Part shown: in pieces, positions 1-9,374 of the stretch
Layout: every line of letters begins with the position of its first letter
How positions within the stretch are numbered: position 1 is the first letter of the stretch
Origin: Nocardioides scoriae
GTDB lineage: Bacteria > Actinomycetota > Actinomycetes > Propionibacteriales > Nocardioidaceae
Assembly (NCBI RefSeq): GCF_900104965.1
Contig: NZ_LT629757.1
Span: forward strand, 3,472,001 to 3,536,000
Direction: 5' to 3'
DNA length: 64,000 nt
Notes under the pieces: generated by a model
The model's input: the letters and a program-made list of their open reading frames with translations, nothing else
What the model was told of the DNA's origin: nothing
The model's database searches: none
Translations under genes and position numbers: made by a program

Positions 1-1
1 G

Positions 2-988
2 AGTGCCCCGTCCGACGCCCCTGCCCCCGCACGACGCAGCCCCCTGCTCGCCCTCCCCGGAGCGGTCTCGGGCGACGGGATCGACGCGCCCGTGGCAGCG
101 CACTACGGGTCCTTCAACGGCGAGCAGCGCACCCTGGTCTCGGGCGACGGCTTCGTCGACCTGTCCCACCGCGGCGTGGTCCGCGTCAGCGGCCCCGACC
201 GCCTGACCTGGCTGCACTCGCTCACCACGCAGCACCTCGAGCAGCTGCAGCCGGGCGTGCCGACCACCGCCCTGGTGCTCTCGCCCAACGGGCACGTCGA
301 GCACGCGATGCAGGGCACCGACGACGGCGAGGCCTTCACCGCCCACGTCGAGCCGGGTGCCGCGCCCGCGCTCGTGGCCTTCCTGGACCGGATGCGGTTC
401 ATGATGCGCGTCGAGGTCGCGGACGTCACCGACGAGATCGCGGTGGCCTGGCGCCCGGTCGAGCCCGACGACACCGCGCCGGGCGACGGGCCGGGCAAGT
501 ACGACCTCGTCCCGCGCGCCGAGCTGGAGAAGTACGCCGCCGCGGTCGGTCCCGCTGCCGGGATGTGGGCCCACGAGGCGCTGCGCATCGCGCGCGGTGA
601 GCCGCGCCTGGGCCTCGACACCGACCACCGCACCATCCCCAACGAGGTCGGCTGGATCGACTCGGCGGTCCACCTCGACAAGGGCTGCTACCGCGGCCAG
701 GAGACCGTGGCGCGCGTGCACAACCTCGGCCGTCCCCCGCGCCGGCTGGTCCTGCTGCACCTCGACGGCTCGGACAACCGGCTGCCCCTGCACGCGGGCG
801 TGGTGCGGCTCGGCGACAAGGAGGTCGGCACCGTCGGTTCGTCGGCGCGCCACCACGAGCTCGGCCCGATCGCCCTGGGCCTGCTCAAGCGCAACGTGCC
901 GGTCGACGCGCAGCTCGACGTCGACGGTCTGCCCGCCATGCAGGAGGTCCTCGTCGACCCCGAGGTGGGGCTGCACTTCCGCCGCTGA
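2..988 (+). CDS. ygfZ: YgfZ/GcvT-like folate-binding protein (5' partial)
   Basis: Folate-binding protein of the YgfZ/aminomethyltransferase-like family, which in other bacteria supports assembly or repair of iron-sulfur enzymes in the cytoplasm. The family signature KGCYRGQE is present at about base 679-702, followed by a C-terminal beta-barrel-like region that ends at the TGA at 986-988. The reading frame is open to the left edge and encodes SPLLALPGAV before the GTG at 92, a stretch that looks like the normal N-terminus of actinobacterial homologues. The true start therefore lies upstream of the window, and the GTG at 92 is probably internal. The next gene is 350 bases downstream, so there is no sign of cotranscription. 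Confidence 0.85.
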   Translation, partial: SAPSDAPAPARRSPLLALPGAVSGDGIDAPVAAHYGSFNGEQRTLVSGDGFVDLSHRGVVRVSGPDRLTWLHSLTTQHLEQLQPGVPTTALVLSPNGHVEHAMQGTDDGEAFTAHVEPGAAPALVAFLDRMRFMMRVEVADVTDEIAVAWRPVEPDDTAPGDGPGKYDLVPRAELEKYAAAVGPAAGMWAHEALRIARGEPRLGLDTDHRTIPNEVGWIDSAVHLDKGCYRGQETVARVHNLGRPPRRLVLLHLDGSDNRLPLHAGVVRLGDKEVGTVGSSARHHELGPIALGLLKRNVPVDAQLDVDGLPAMQEVLVDPEVGLHFRR

Positions 989-1041
989 CTGCCGGACGAG
1001 GAGCCCGCGGGCCACGACAGGGCCTGACCGGACTAGACAAT

Positions 1042-1064
1042 AGGTGACGAGTCAACTATCACCT
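1042..1064. promoter_or_regulatory. inverted repeat, possible operator
   Basis: The arms AGGTGA and TCACCT are exact reverse complements separated by 11 bases. The site lies about 280 bases upstream of the start at 1341. No regulator is identified. Confidence 0.3.
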
Positions 1065-1205
1065 CCGCAGTCTCGTAAAGCCCCTTTTCCTGGTGTACGT
1101 CCCGCTTTCGTTGACCAGTCGGGAATGGCTGGATGGTCACGACGAGGCACGCCCCTCGACCGAAGGTGCCGAAACGGACTGACCCGTCCAGGCCATCTGT
1201 GACCT

Positions 1206-1223
1206 GGTCACCGGATGGTCACC
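1206..1223 (+). promoter_or_regulatory. PHO-box-like direct repeat GGTCACC-N4-GGTCACC
   Basis: Two copies of GGTCACC lie 11 bases apart, the 7+4 spacing of actinobacterial PhoP/RegX3 boxes, whose consensus half-site is GTTCACC. Each half-site differs from that consensus at one position. A related GGTCAC lies at 1135-1140. The box is about 120 bases upstream of the exported-protein operon. Confidence 0.3.
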
Positions 1224-1340
1224 TTCGTGCCTACGCCAGCCCCCCTGTCGGGTGATCAGATGACCGCCGCGGTCGCCCCGACGGGGGGTCGATCAGTTCA
1301 CCGGGTCTCGTCCCGCACTCCCAGAAAGGGGGGCCTTGCC

Positions 1341-1793
1341 ATGCGCAAGTCCCAGAAGATCGCCGTCGTCGGCGGCACCGTCGCCACGCTCGTCGCCGGG
1401 GGCGTCGCCTTCGCGGCGTGGACCTCGACCGGCACCGGCACCGGCACCGCCACCGCGGGCTCGGCCGTCGCGCTGACCGTGGCCGGCAACGACGTCTCGG
1501 GCCTCTACCCGACCGTGTCCGTGCCGGCGACCGTCAAGGTCACCAACCCCAACCCCTACGCCGTCACCCTGGCGAGCCTGACCTTCACCGGCGCGACCGC
1601 CGACAGCGCCCACTCGGGCTGCAACGCCTCGAGCGTCACCGTCGGCAGCCTGTCGAACCTCGCGGACGTGGTCGCGGCCAACGGCGGGTCGGTCACCAAG
1701 AGCGTCACGGTGTCGATGTCGAACGCCGCGAACGACGCCTGCCAGGGCGCCAGCTTCACGCTCGCCTACACCGCCGCCGGCGCCAGCAGCTGA
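1341..1793 (+). CDS. small exported protein with SipW-type-like signal region
   Basis: Unrecognised exported protein of 150 residues. The ATG at 1341 is chosen because AGAAAGGGG lies just upstream; the longer frame from 1215 lacks a comparable site. Residues about 1-30 are a basic start and hydrophobic segment ending VAFAAWTSTGTG, which resembles the signal region of SipW-dependent (TasA/camelysin-type) matrix proteins. The rest is Thr/Ser/Val-rich and predicted to be beta-sheet, with two cysteines (SGC and DACQ) that could form a disulfide. The C-terminal half shares the pattern NPxP[Y/F]...C...DACQ...F with the next gene. It is the first gene of a probable three-gene operon. A surface-matrix or appendage subunit role is inference; no SipW-like peptidase is visible in the window. 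Confidence 0.6.
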   Translation: MRKSQKIAVVGGTVATLVAGGVAFAAWTSTGTGTGTATAGSAVALTVAGNDVSGLYPTVSVPATVKVTNPNPYAVTLASLTFTGATADSAHSGCNASSVTVGSLSNLADVVAANGGSVTKSVTVSMSNAANDACQGASFTLAYTAAGASS

Positions 1794-1832
1794 TCCGGAC
1801 CGCACCGACGAACGGGTCGACGGGGGTCGAGG

Positions 1833-2369
1833 ATGACGAACGCGGGCGGGACGAGCCGGGCACGTGCCCTGGGATGGTGGGCCGTGCCCGCCGTCCTGGG
1901 CGCGGCGCTCGCCTCGCTCTGGTTCGGTGGCGCGTCCTCGCCCCCTGACCACGACTCCGCGCGGCAGGCCGGCGTGCAGGGGGGCGGCGGCGGGACCGAC
2001 AACTGCATCGCCCCCAGCCAGGGCCAGGGCAGCTGCGCCGGGGTGTTCGGCGTCAGCGTCGGCAGCACCACCGGCCTCGTCCCCGGCCTGACCCGCAGCC
2101 TCCCGGTCACCTGGAGCAACCCCCACCCGTTCGACATCCTCGTCGACGGCTACACCGTCAGGGCGGTCGTGCCGGCGGCGTACGCCCGCACCTGCCCGGC
2201 CACGAGCCCGGTCGCCCCGGGTGCGAGCCCGCTGGCACCGCGGGTCGCCGTCCCGGGTCGCGGCACCGCGTCGTCGTACGTCCCGGTGACGCTCTCGCGC
2301 ACCGCTCCGGACGCGTGCCAGCGCGTCCCGTTCAGCGTCACCGTCACGGCCACGGCGGTGAAGCGGTGA
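1833..2369 (+). CDS. small membrane-anchored or exported protein, paralogue of the upstream gene
   Basis: Protein of 178 residues with no recognised function. Residues about 12-32 form a hydrophobic segment (signal anchor or signal peptide), followed by a Gly-rich linker. The C-terminal half (NPHPF near the middle, cysteines in RTCP and DACQ, ending in a VTVTATAV strand) follows the same order of residues as the protein encoded at 1341-1793, so the two appear to share one extracellular beta-domain. The start ATG at 1833 follows GGTCGAGG. The stop codon overlaps the GTG of the next gene (GTGA), which indicates translational coupling. Confidence 0.55.
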   Translation: MTNAGGTSRARALGWWAVPAVLGAALASLWFGGASSPPDHDSARQAGVQGGGGGTDNCIAPSQGQGSCAGVFGVSVGSTTGLVPGLTRSLPVTWSNPHPFDILVDGYTVRAVVPAAYARTCPATSPVAPGASPLAPRVAVPGRGTASSYVPVTLSRTAPDACQRVPFSVTVTATAVKR

Positions 2370-4228
2370 AGCGCGCCGCCGCCCTCCTGCTCGTGCTGCT
2401 GCTCGCAGCCCTGGCCCCCACGGCCGTCGCCGCCTGGTCGGTGAGCGCCTCCGGCACCGGGCGCGCGTCCGCCACGACCGTCGACCGTGCTGCTGCCCCC
2501 ACGGCCTCGGCCGGCCCCGGGCAGGTGACGCTCACCTGGCCCGCCACGCGCCTGAGCAGCGGCGCCGGCGTCACCGGCTACCGCGTGCTGCGGCACGACG
2601 GCGCCACGGTCACGACCGCGTGTGCGGCCGTGGCGCCCGCCACCACGTGCCAGGACCCCTCGCCGGTGCCCACGACCGTGTCGTACGGCGTGGTGGCGAC
2701 CGTCGCGAGCTGGATCGGCGCGGAGAGCCCGCTCACGTCGTTCACCTTCGACACCACCGCCCCCGAGACCACCGCCTCGATCACCCCCGCCCCCAACGCG
2801 GCGGGGTGGAGCAACACCGACGTCAGCGTGCAGCTGAGCGCAGCCGACAGCGGAGCAGGCGTGGCCAGCGTGGTGCGCTCGCTCGACGGCGGCGCCCCCG
2901 TGACCACGGCGGGCGCCTCGGTCACCGTGCCGGTCAGCGGCGCCGGCGACCACACGCTCACCTTCCACGCGGTCGACCGGGCGGGCAACGTCGAGGCGAC
3001 GCGCTCGCGCACGATCCGCATCGACCCGATCGCGCCGGTCACCGGTGTCAGCTGGACCGACGCCAGCGGCACCAGCACCTCCCCGAAGGCGTGGTACGCC
3101 GGGGACGTCACCCTCGGGTTCTCGGCCACCGACAGCGGTGGCTCGGGCGTGAGGTCGGTCGCCGTCGACGGCGTGCCCTCGGCCGGCAGCACCGCGTCGC
3201 GGACGGTCACGGGTCCCGGCCCCACGTCGGTGTCCTTCCGGGCGAACGACGTCGCGGACAACGTCGAGCCGCTGCGCTCGGTGACCGTGCGCATCGACCG
3301 CTCGGCGCCGACGTCCACCATCACGCCGGCCGACTCGGGCACCTGGGTCCGGGCCGCGTCGCAGTCCTTCACCCTGGACGCCCGGGACGTCTCGGGCACC
3401 GCCGGCGCCGACAGCGGCGTGGCGTCACTGACCTACGCCGTCGACGGCGGGGCCGCGGTGGTGGTCCCCGCGGCGCAGCTCCCCGTGACGCCCGCCGCCC
3501 TCGGGCAGGGCGCCCACACCGTCACGTACTCCGCCCTCGACGTGGCCGGCAACCGACAGGCCACGCAGACGGCCCGCGTCTGGGTCGACCAGGTCGCCCC
3601 GGTCACCACCTTCGCCCAGCAGTCCGGCGGCGGGCAGGTCACCCTCACCGCGACCGACGCCGCGAGCGGGGTCGCCTCGGTGGCCTACAAGGTCGATGCG
3701 GGCTCCTACGTCCAGGTGACGGGCAGCTCCGCCGCGCCGGTCATCGCGCCGGGCAACCACACCCTCACCTGGCGTGCCACCGACGTGGCCGGCAACGTCG
3801 AGGGCGAGACGACCCGCTCGGTGACGATCGCCGGCGACACCACGGCACCGACCCTGGCGATCAGCGACCCGAGCGCGGGAGCGTCGTACCCGGTCGGCAA
3901 CTCCGGGACCGGCTCGTGGGCCAAGGTCTGCGGCTCGGGGCGGGTCTGCGCCTCCGTCACGGACGCGGAGTCCGGGGTGAACGCCACCACCGTCACCTAC
4001 ACGCTGACCGCCTCCACCGGGGCCAACGCCGGACGGTGCTGGTCGGGCTCGGCCTGGACGGCCGGCACCTCGTGCGCGGCGGGGATGACGCTCGCCGCCG
4101 GCACCTGGAGCGGCGGCACCATCGACCGCTCGCAGATGGCGCCCGGTAGCTACTCGCTCACCGTCCGCGCCGGGGACAACGCGGGCAACAGCATCAGCCA
4201 GACGCTCGGGTTCAGCACCCGACCCTAG
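2366..4228 (+). CDS. exported multi-domain Ig/FnIII-like surface protein
   Basis: Secreted protein of 620 residues. I start it at GTG 2366, where it overlaps the upstream stop by 4 bases and gives a standard signal peptide (MKRAAALLLVLLLAALAPTAVAAW). The signal ends in AAWSVSASGTG, matching the AAW...GTG motif of the first gene in the operon. After it come a fibronectin-III-like domain (roughly residues 35-125) and four or more repeats with the pattern TxxDxxGNVE preceded by DSGxGVxSV, typical of OmpL47-type/bacterial Ig-like domains. The C-terminal domain has two cysteine pairs. It is probably a surface adhesin or structural stalk. No sortase motif or membrane anchor is seen at the C-terminus. 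Confidence 0.65.
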   Translation: MKRAAALLLVLLLAALAPTAVAAWSVSASGTGRASATTVDRAAAPTASAGPGQVTLTWPATRLSSGAGVTGYRVLRHDGATVTTACAAVAPATTCQDPSPVPTTVSYGVVATVASWIGAESPLTSFTFDTTAPETTASITPAPNAAGWSNTDVSVQLSAADSGAGVASVVRSLDGGAPVTTAGASVTVPVSGAGDHTLTFHAVDRAGNVEATRSRTIRIDPIAPVTGVSWTDASGTSTSPKAWYAGDVTLGFSATDSGGSGVRSVAVDGVPSAGSTASRTVTGPGPTSVSFRANDVADNVEPLRSVTVRIDRSAPTSTITPADSGTWVRAASQSFTLDARDVSGTAGADSGVASLTYAVDGGAAVVVPAAQLPVTPAALGQGAHTVTYSALDVAGNRQATQTARVWVDQVAPVTTFAQQSGGGQVTLTATDAASGVASVAYKVDAGSYVQVTGSSAAPVIAPGNHTLTWRATDVAGNVEGETTRSVTIAGDTTAPTLAISDPSAGASYPVGNSGTGSWAKVCGSGRVCASVTDAESGVNATTVTYTLTASTGANAGRCWSGSAWTAGTSCAAGMTLAAGTWSGGTIDRSQMAPGSYSLTVRAGDNAGNSISQTLGFSTRP

Positions 4229-4241
4229 GCCGGACGACCGG

Positions 4242-5540
4242 TCAGGCCATCACGCCGAGGGGGCGGTAGCCCAGGCCGGGGAACACGGTGGCGAGGGAGC
4301 GCTCGGGGAAGCGCTTGGCGAGGATCTCGCCGAGGACGTTGCGGTAGTCGGTGGTGACCTTGAGGTCTCCCTCCGCCAGGGCGTTGGCGTCGAGACCGGG
4401 CCAGGTGCCGTGGTACCTGCCGCCCTTCACGCCGGCGCCGGCGAGCAGCATCATGTTGCCCCAGCCGTGGTCGAAGCCGCCGGAGCCGTTCTCGGCGACG
4501 CGGCGGCCGAACTCCGAGATGGTGACCAACGTGACGCGGCTGCGCAGCGGGCCGAGGTCGGTGAGGAACGCCGCGACCGACCGGGCGAAGCCGTCGACGC
4601 TGGCCTGCATGCTGCCCCACTGGAGGTTGCCGTAGTTGGAGTGGTAGTCCCAGGCGCCCGAGTCGATGGCGATCACGTCGGTGCCGAGGTCGGCGCGGAT
4701 CAGGCGGGCGGCGCTCTTCAGGGGCAGGGCGAAGGGGTCGACGTTGAACCCGCTCGGGTACTCGACCGTGGACGCCGGCAGGTTGCTGAAGGTCGACCCG
4801 AGCGTGCGCGAGATGGTCAGCGCGTCGTTCGCGACCCGACCCAGCACCCCGTCGTCCTGGCCCCACATCGTCCCCAGGCTGCTGTAGCGCCGGACGTCGT
4901 TGCCCCCGCTGATGCCGGGGATCTTGAGCTCGTCCAGGCTGGACGCGGCCAGGACCGAGTGCTCCCCGGTCATGGCGGTGGTGGCGTACGGCTGACCGAG
5001 CTGCACGCCGTCCAGCAACCCGCCCTGCGACGCCGAGGGACCCATCCCGATGGTGCGGTTGATCCAGCCCGAGCGCAGCGCCGAGCCGGGGGCGGCGTCC
5101 TCGACCTCCTCGATGGCGGAGAAGTGGGAGCGGTTGGCGACGGGGAGGCCGACGGCGTGGACGGCGGCGAGCTCGCCGGAGGCCCAGAAGGGCTTCAGCG
5201 GGGCCATCTTGGGGTGGAGGCCGAACATGGCGTCGGCGCAGACGACCTGGTCCTTGGCGACGGCGGTGGTGGGGCGGACCTTGTAGTAGCCGGGGTCGCC
5301 GTGGGGGACGACCATGCCGAGGCCGTCGATGCCGCCGCGCAGGGAGAGCACGACCAGGGTGTTGCCGCCCCTGACGCCGGCGTGGCTGGTCTGCATGAGG
5401 GCGTCGCCGAACATCTGCGTGCCGGCCAGGCCCGCACCGACCCCGAGGGCACCCCGCAGCAGCGACCGGCGCGAGGTCCGGAAGCCGTCGCAGCAGCCGG
5501 AGCGGTCGGCAGAGGCGTCGGGAGCAGGGGACTGGGTCAT
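4242..5540 (-). CDS. DUF1501 family Tat-exported protein
   Basis: DUF1501 protein (sulfatase/alkaline-phosphatase-like fold) of 432 residues. The N-terminus carries the twin-arginine motif RRSLLRGALG at about residues 25-34, so it is predicted to be exported folded. The family signature (LVVLSLRGGIDGLG, then VPHGDPGYY) is at residues about 60-85, and FGRRVAENGSGGFDHGWGN near residue 340 matches the family's metal-site-like end motif. Its start is 11 bases after the stop of the DUF1800 gene, the usual partner; the pair is widespread but biochemically obscure. It converges with the exported Ig-like gene, with 13 bases between stops. Confidence 0.85.
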   Translation of the reverse strand: MTQSPAPDASADRSGCCDGFRTSRRSLLRGALGVGAGLAGTQMFGDALMQTSHAGVRGGNTLVVLSLRGGIDGLGMVVPHGDPGYYKVRPTTAVAKDQVVCADAMFGLHPKMAPLKPFWASGELAAVHAVGLPVANRSHFSAIEEVEDAAPGSALRSGWINRTIGMGPSASQGGLLDGVQLGQPYATTAMTGEHSVLAASSLDELKIPGISGGNDVRRYSSLGTMWGQDDGVLGRVANDALTISRTLGSTFSNLPASTVEYPSGFNVDPFALPLKSAARLIRADLGTDVIAIDSGAWDYHSNYGNLQWGSMQASVDGFARSVAAFLTDLGPLRSRVTLVTISEFGRRVAENGSGGFDHGWGNMMLLAGAGVKGGRYHGTWPGLDANALAEGDLKVTTDYRNVLGEILAKRFPERSLATVFPGLGYRPLGVMA

Positions 5541-5550
5541 GGCGGCGTCC

Positions 5551-7224
<1,674 letters not shown>

Positions 7225-7246
7225 CAGGGTCCCTCGCGGTGTCACA

Positions 7247-7284
7247 GGCCGGGTGTGCGGTGGGGCTGCGGCCGGGTGTGCGGT
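7247..7284. repeat. 15-base direct repeat upstream of the DUF1800 gene
   Basis: GGCCGGGTGTGCGGT occurs at 7247-7261 and again at 7270-7284, a 23-base period. It lies in the probable promoter region of the DUF1800-DUF1501 operon, next to the AT-richer stretch at 7320-7345. It may be a regulator site or a chance duplication. Confidence 0.4.
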
Positions 7285-7358
7285 CGCTGCCCTCGGTCCC
7301 CACAGTCTGCGGTACGAATCGGACTAAAGGTACTAAAAGCCCAAACATGGGCTCGCAT

Positions 7359-8777
7359 TCAGGAGACGGTGACGCCCTTGCGGCGGCGCAGCCACCCGCG
7401 TCGGGCGGGCTCCTCGGTCTGGGGGCCGTAGCCGTAGCCGTAGCCGTACCCGTAGCCGTAGCTGCCCCCGCGGTTGCTGCGGACCATGTTGAGCACCACG
7501 CCCAGCGGGTGCGACCCCACCGACCGGAGCCGCTCGACCGCGCCGGCCACCTGGTCCTTGGTCGTCGATCCGTGCCTCACGATGAGGACCGCGCCGTCCG
7601 TCTGGGCGGCCATCAGGGCGGCGTCGGTGACCGGGAGGAGGGGAGGGGCGTCGATGATGACGGTGTCCCAGCGGTCGCGTGCCTCGCCCAGCAGCTCCTG
7701 CATGGCGTGGGACTGAAGGAGCTCGGCGGGGTTGGGGGGGATCCGCCCGGCCGTGAGGACGTCGAGCCCCGACTGGACGTGCTGCTGGACGGCGTTCTTG
7801 AGGTCCTCCATGCCCACCAGGACGGTCGTCAGGCCGACGCTGGGCTCCAGTCCCAGCACCCGGGCGATCTGGGGCCGGCGCAGGTCGCCGTCGACGAGCA
7901 GCACGTTCTGACCTGCGCTGGAGAGCGCGATCGCGATGTTCACGGCCGTGGTGGACTTGCCCTCGCTGGGGACCGAGCTGGTGATGACGAACGACTTGGA
8001 GCGGTTGTCCACGTCGACGAAGGACAGGTTGGTCCGGAGCACGCGGAAGGCCTCGGCGCGGGGGGCGTGGGACGGCAGCGAGCTGATCAGCGGGTCGCGC
8101 GCCACGTCGTTGTCGAAGGCCAGCACGGAGAGCAGCGGCGTGTCCTTCAGCCCGGGCACGTCCTCGATCCGCTTGACCGAGGTGTCCAGCACCTCGCGGA
8201 GCACGGCCAGGCCCAGCCCGAGGAGCAGCCCGAGCACGAGGCCGAGGCCGAGGTTGCGCGTGGGCTGCGGCGACACCGGCGCGGTCGGCAGGCGCGGCGG
8301 GTCGACGATCGTGGCCTTGAGGAGCGGGTTGTCGCGGCCCGGAGGCGTCTCGAGCTCGGCGACGAAGTCCTGCAGCTGGGAGACCACGCCGTCGCTGATC
8401 CGCTGGGCCTGGACCGGGCTGGGGTCGGTCACGTCGATCTTGAGGATGATCGTGTCCGGCACCACGGACGCCGTGATCTTCCCGGCCAGCGCCGCCGCGC
8501 TCAGGTCGAGGTCGAGGTCGTCGATGACGCGCTGCGACAGCTCGAGCCCCGTGATGAGGTCGGCGTACGACGCGACGCGCTGCTGGGAGAACAGGCCGCC
8601 CTGGTAGGCGTCCGAGGAGTTGCTGGGGCTCGTCGAGATGAAGACGCGGCTCGTGGAGGAGTACTGCTTCGTGGTGTTGACGGTGATGACCGCGGCGATG
8701 GCGGTCGTCGCCAGCAGGGTCCCCAGGATGAGGAGCCAGCGCCGACGGGCGATGCGGAGGTAGTCGCGAAGCTCCAC
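7359..8777 (-). CDS. polysaccharide chain-length/BY-type tyrosine autokinase
   Basis: Membrane co-polymerase fused to a bacterial tyrosine kinase, which controls length and export of capsule or exopolysaccharide. With GTG 8777 as start (about 472 residues; no better-placed start gives the MELRDYLRIARRRW onset of Wzz domains), residues 1-200 are a Wzz domain with transmembrane helices at about 14-33 and 176-193. The kinase follows: Walker A SSVPSEGKST (267-276), Walker A' VLLVDGDLR (292-300) and Walker B VIIDAPPL (373-380). The C-terminus has six tyrosines alternating with glycine (440-450), the autophosphorylation cluster. The longer frame to 9014 overlaps the divergent gene and is not used. 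A low-molecular-weight tyrosine phosphatase, the usual counter-enzyme, is at 43640. Confidence 0.88.
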   Translation of the reverse strand: MELRDYLRIARRRWLLILGTLLATTAIAAVITVNTTKQYSSTSRVFISTSPSNSSDAYQGGLFSQQRVASYADLITGLELSQRVIDDLDLDLSAAALAGKITASVVPDTIILKIDVTDPSPVQAQRISDGVVSQLQDFVAELETPPGRDNPLLKATIVDPPRLPTAPVSPQPTRNLGLGLVLGLLLGLGLAVLREVLDTSVKRIEDVPGLKDTPLLSVLAFDNDVARDPLISSLPSHAPRAEAFRVLRTNLSFVDVDNRSKSFVITSSVPSEGKSTTAVNIAIALSSAGQNVLLVDGDLRRPQIARVLGLEPSVGLTTVLVGMEDLKNAVQQHVQSGLDVLTAGRIPPNPAELLQSHAMQELLGEARDRWDTVIIDAPPLLPVTDAALMAAQTDGAVLIVRHGSTTKDQVAGAVERLRSVGSHPLGVVLNMVRSNRGGSYGYGYGYGYGYGPQTEEPARRGWLRRRKGVTVS

Positions 8778-8812
8778 GAGGGTCCCTGTCGTCGGCGAGC
8801 AGAACAGCCGCC

Positions 8813-8818
8813 ACCCTA
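8813..8818 (-). promoter_or_regulatory. -10 element TAGGGT for the tyrosine autokinase
   Basis: TAGGGT on the minus strand would start transcription about 30 bases before GTG 8777, leaving room for an AGGGA ribosome site. The divergent cupin gene has TACCCT at 8905-8910 on the plus strand. Confidence 0.4.
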
Positions 8819-8958
8819 GACGACCGCGATGCCGGATTAGTCCAGGCTCGTCGGCCTCGTCACACGCCATCCCCGTACCGGCTCCGCGAGGTCCCGGCCC
8901 GTCGTACCCTCTTTCGAGAGCCGGCGTGCGGCGAGTCGAGAGCGAGCGGAGCAGCAAG

Positions 8959-9309
8959 GTGTCGTTGGAGTCCGAAGACCGACCGTGGGGGTCCTGGCAC
9001 GTCATCGACGTCAACCCCGGCTACAAGATCAAGCGGATCCACGTGAACCCCGGTCACCGGCTCTCGCTGCAGACCCACGAGCACCGCTCGGAGCACTGGG
9101 TGGTCGTCTTCGGCGTCGCGACCTGCGAGATCGACGGCGAGACCGTCATCGCGGGCCCGGGCCACTCGGTCGACGTGCCCCTGGGGGCCAAGCACCGCCT
9201 CGGCAACGAGGGCAAGGAGGAGCTCGTGATCGTCGAGGTCCAGCACGGTGCCTACACCGGTGAGGACGACATCTGCCGTCACGAGGACGACTTCGGCCGC
9301 GTGGGCTGA
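8959..9309 (+). CDS. phosphomannose isomerase type II C-terminal-like cupin (copy 1)
   Basis: Single-domain cupin of 116 residues resembling the C-terminal part of type II mannose-6-phosphate isomerase/GDP-mannose pyrophosphorylase. The metal-site motif QTHEHRSEHW and RPWGSWHVID at the N-terminus are clear. GTG 8959 is chosen because GGAG lies 7 bases before it; the frame is open to 8926. It is about two-thirds identical by eye to the convergent cupin at 9375-9764, and the two genes share a terminator. A role in mannose-phosphate or nucleotide-sugar supply for the polysaccharide locus fits the context, but no pyrophosphorylase domain is attached. Confidence 0.75.
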   Translation: MSLESEDRPWGSWHVIDVNPGYKIKRIHVNPGHRLSLQTHEHRSEHWVVVFGVATCEIDGETVIAGPGHSVDVPLGAKHRLGNEGKEELVIVEVQHGAYTGEDDICRHEDDFGRVG

Positions 9310-9328
9310 CCCCTGCCCCCAGGTGCAC

Positions 9329-9360
9329 GAGCGCCCGCGGTCCGAGGACCGCGGGCGCTC
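9329..9360. terminator. bidirectional hairpin terminator
   Basis: A perfect 15-base stem begins GAGCGCCCGCGGTCC at 9329 and has a 2-base centre. It lies between the stop codons of the convergent cupin genes (9309 and 9375). There is no long U-run, as is common in actinobacteria. Confidence 0.85.
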
Positions 9361-9374
9361 GTCGTCGTCCGGGC

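Larger units (their letters stand above)
989..1340. other. 352-base intergenic region upstream of the exported-protein operon
   Basis: No convincing reading frame lies here. It is less GC-rich than its surroundings and holds an inverted repeat (1042-1064), a repeated GGATGGTCAC (1131-1140 and 1213-1222) and an 11-base-phased GGTCACC pair (1206-1223). This looks like a promoter and regulator-binding region for the gene starting at 1341. I could not fix a transcription start. Confidence 0.5.

Noticed and set aside
1025-1230. Cyclic-di-GMP (GEMM) or cyclic-di-AMP riboswitch before the exported-protein operon
   Set aside because: I looked for the conserved core sequences and tetraloop-receptor arrangement and did not find them. 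Only simple repeats are visible.
1293-2126. 277-residue minus-strand frame opposite the exported-protein operon
   Set aside because: Composition is Gly/Arg/Ala-rich with no motif, and it lies opposite two genes with signal regions and ribosome sites. It is a GC-rich shadow frame.
7420-7470. Short CRISPR-like repeat array
   Set aside because: The GTAGCC repeat is the in-frame Tyr-Gly tail of the kinase, with no spacers.
8778-9014. Extended N-terminus of the tyrosine autokinase
   Set aside because: It would overlap the divergent cupin start. The Wzz domain begins at GTG 8777 and a -10 element lies within the extension.
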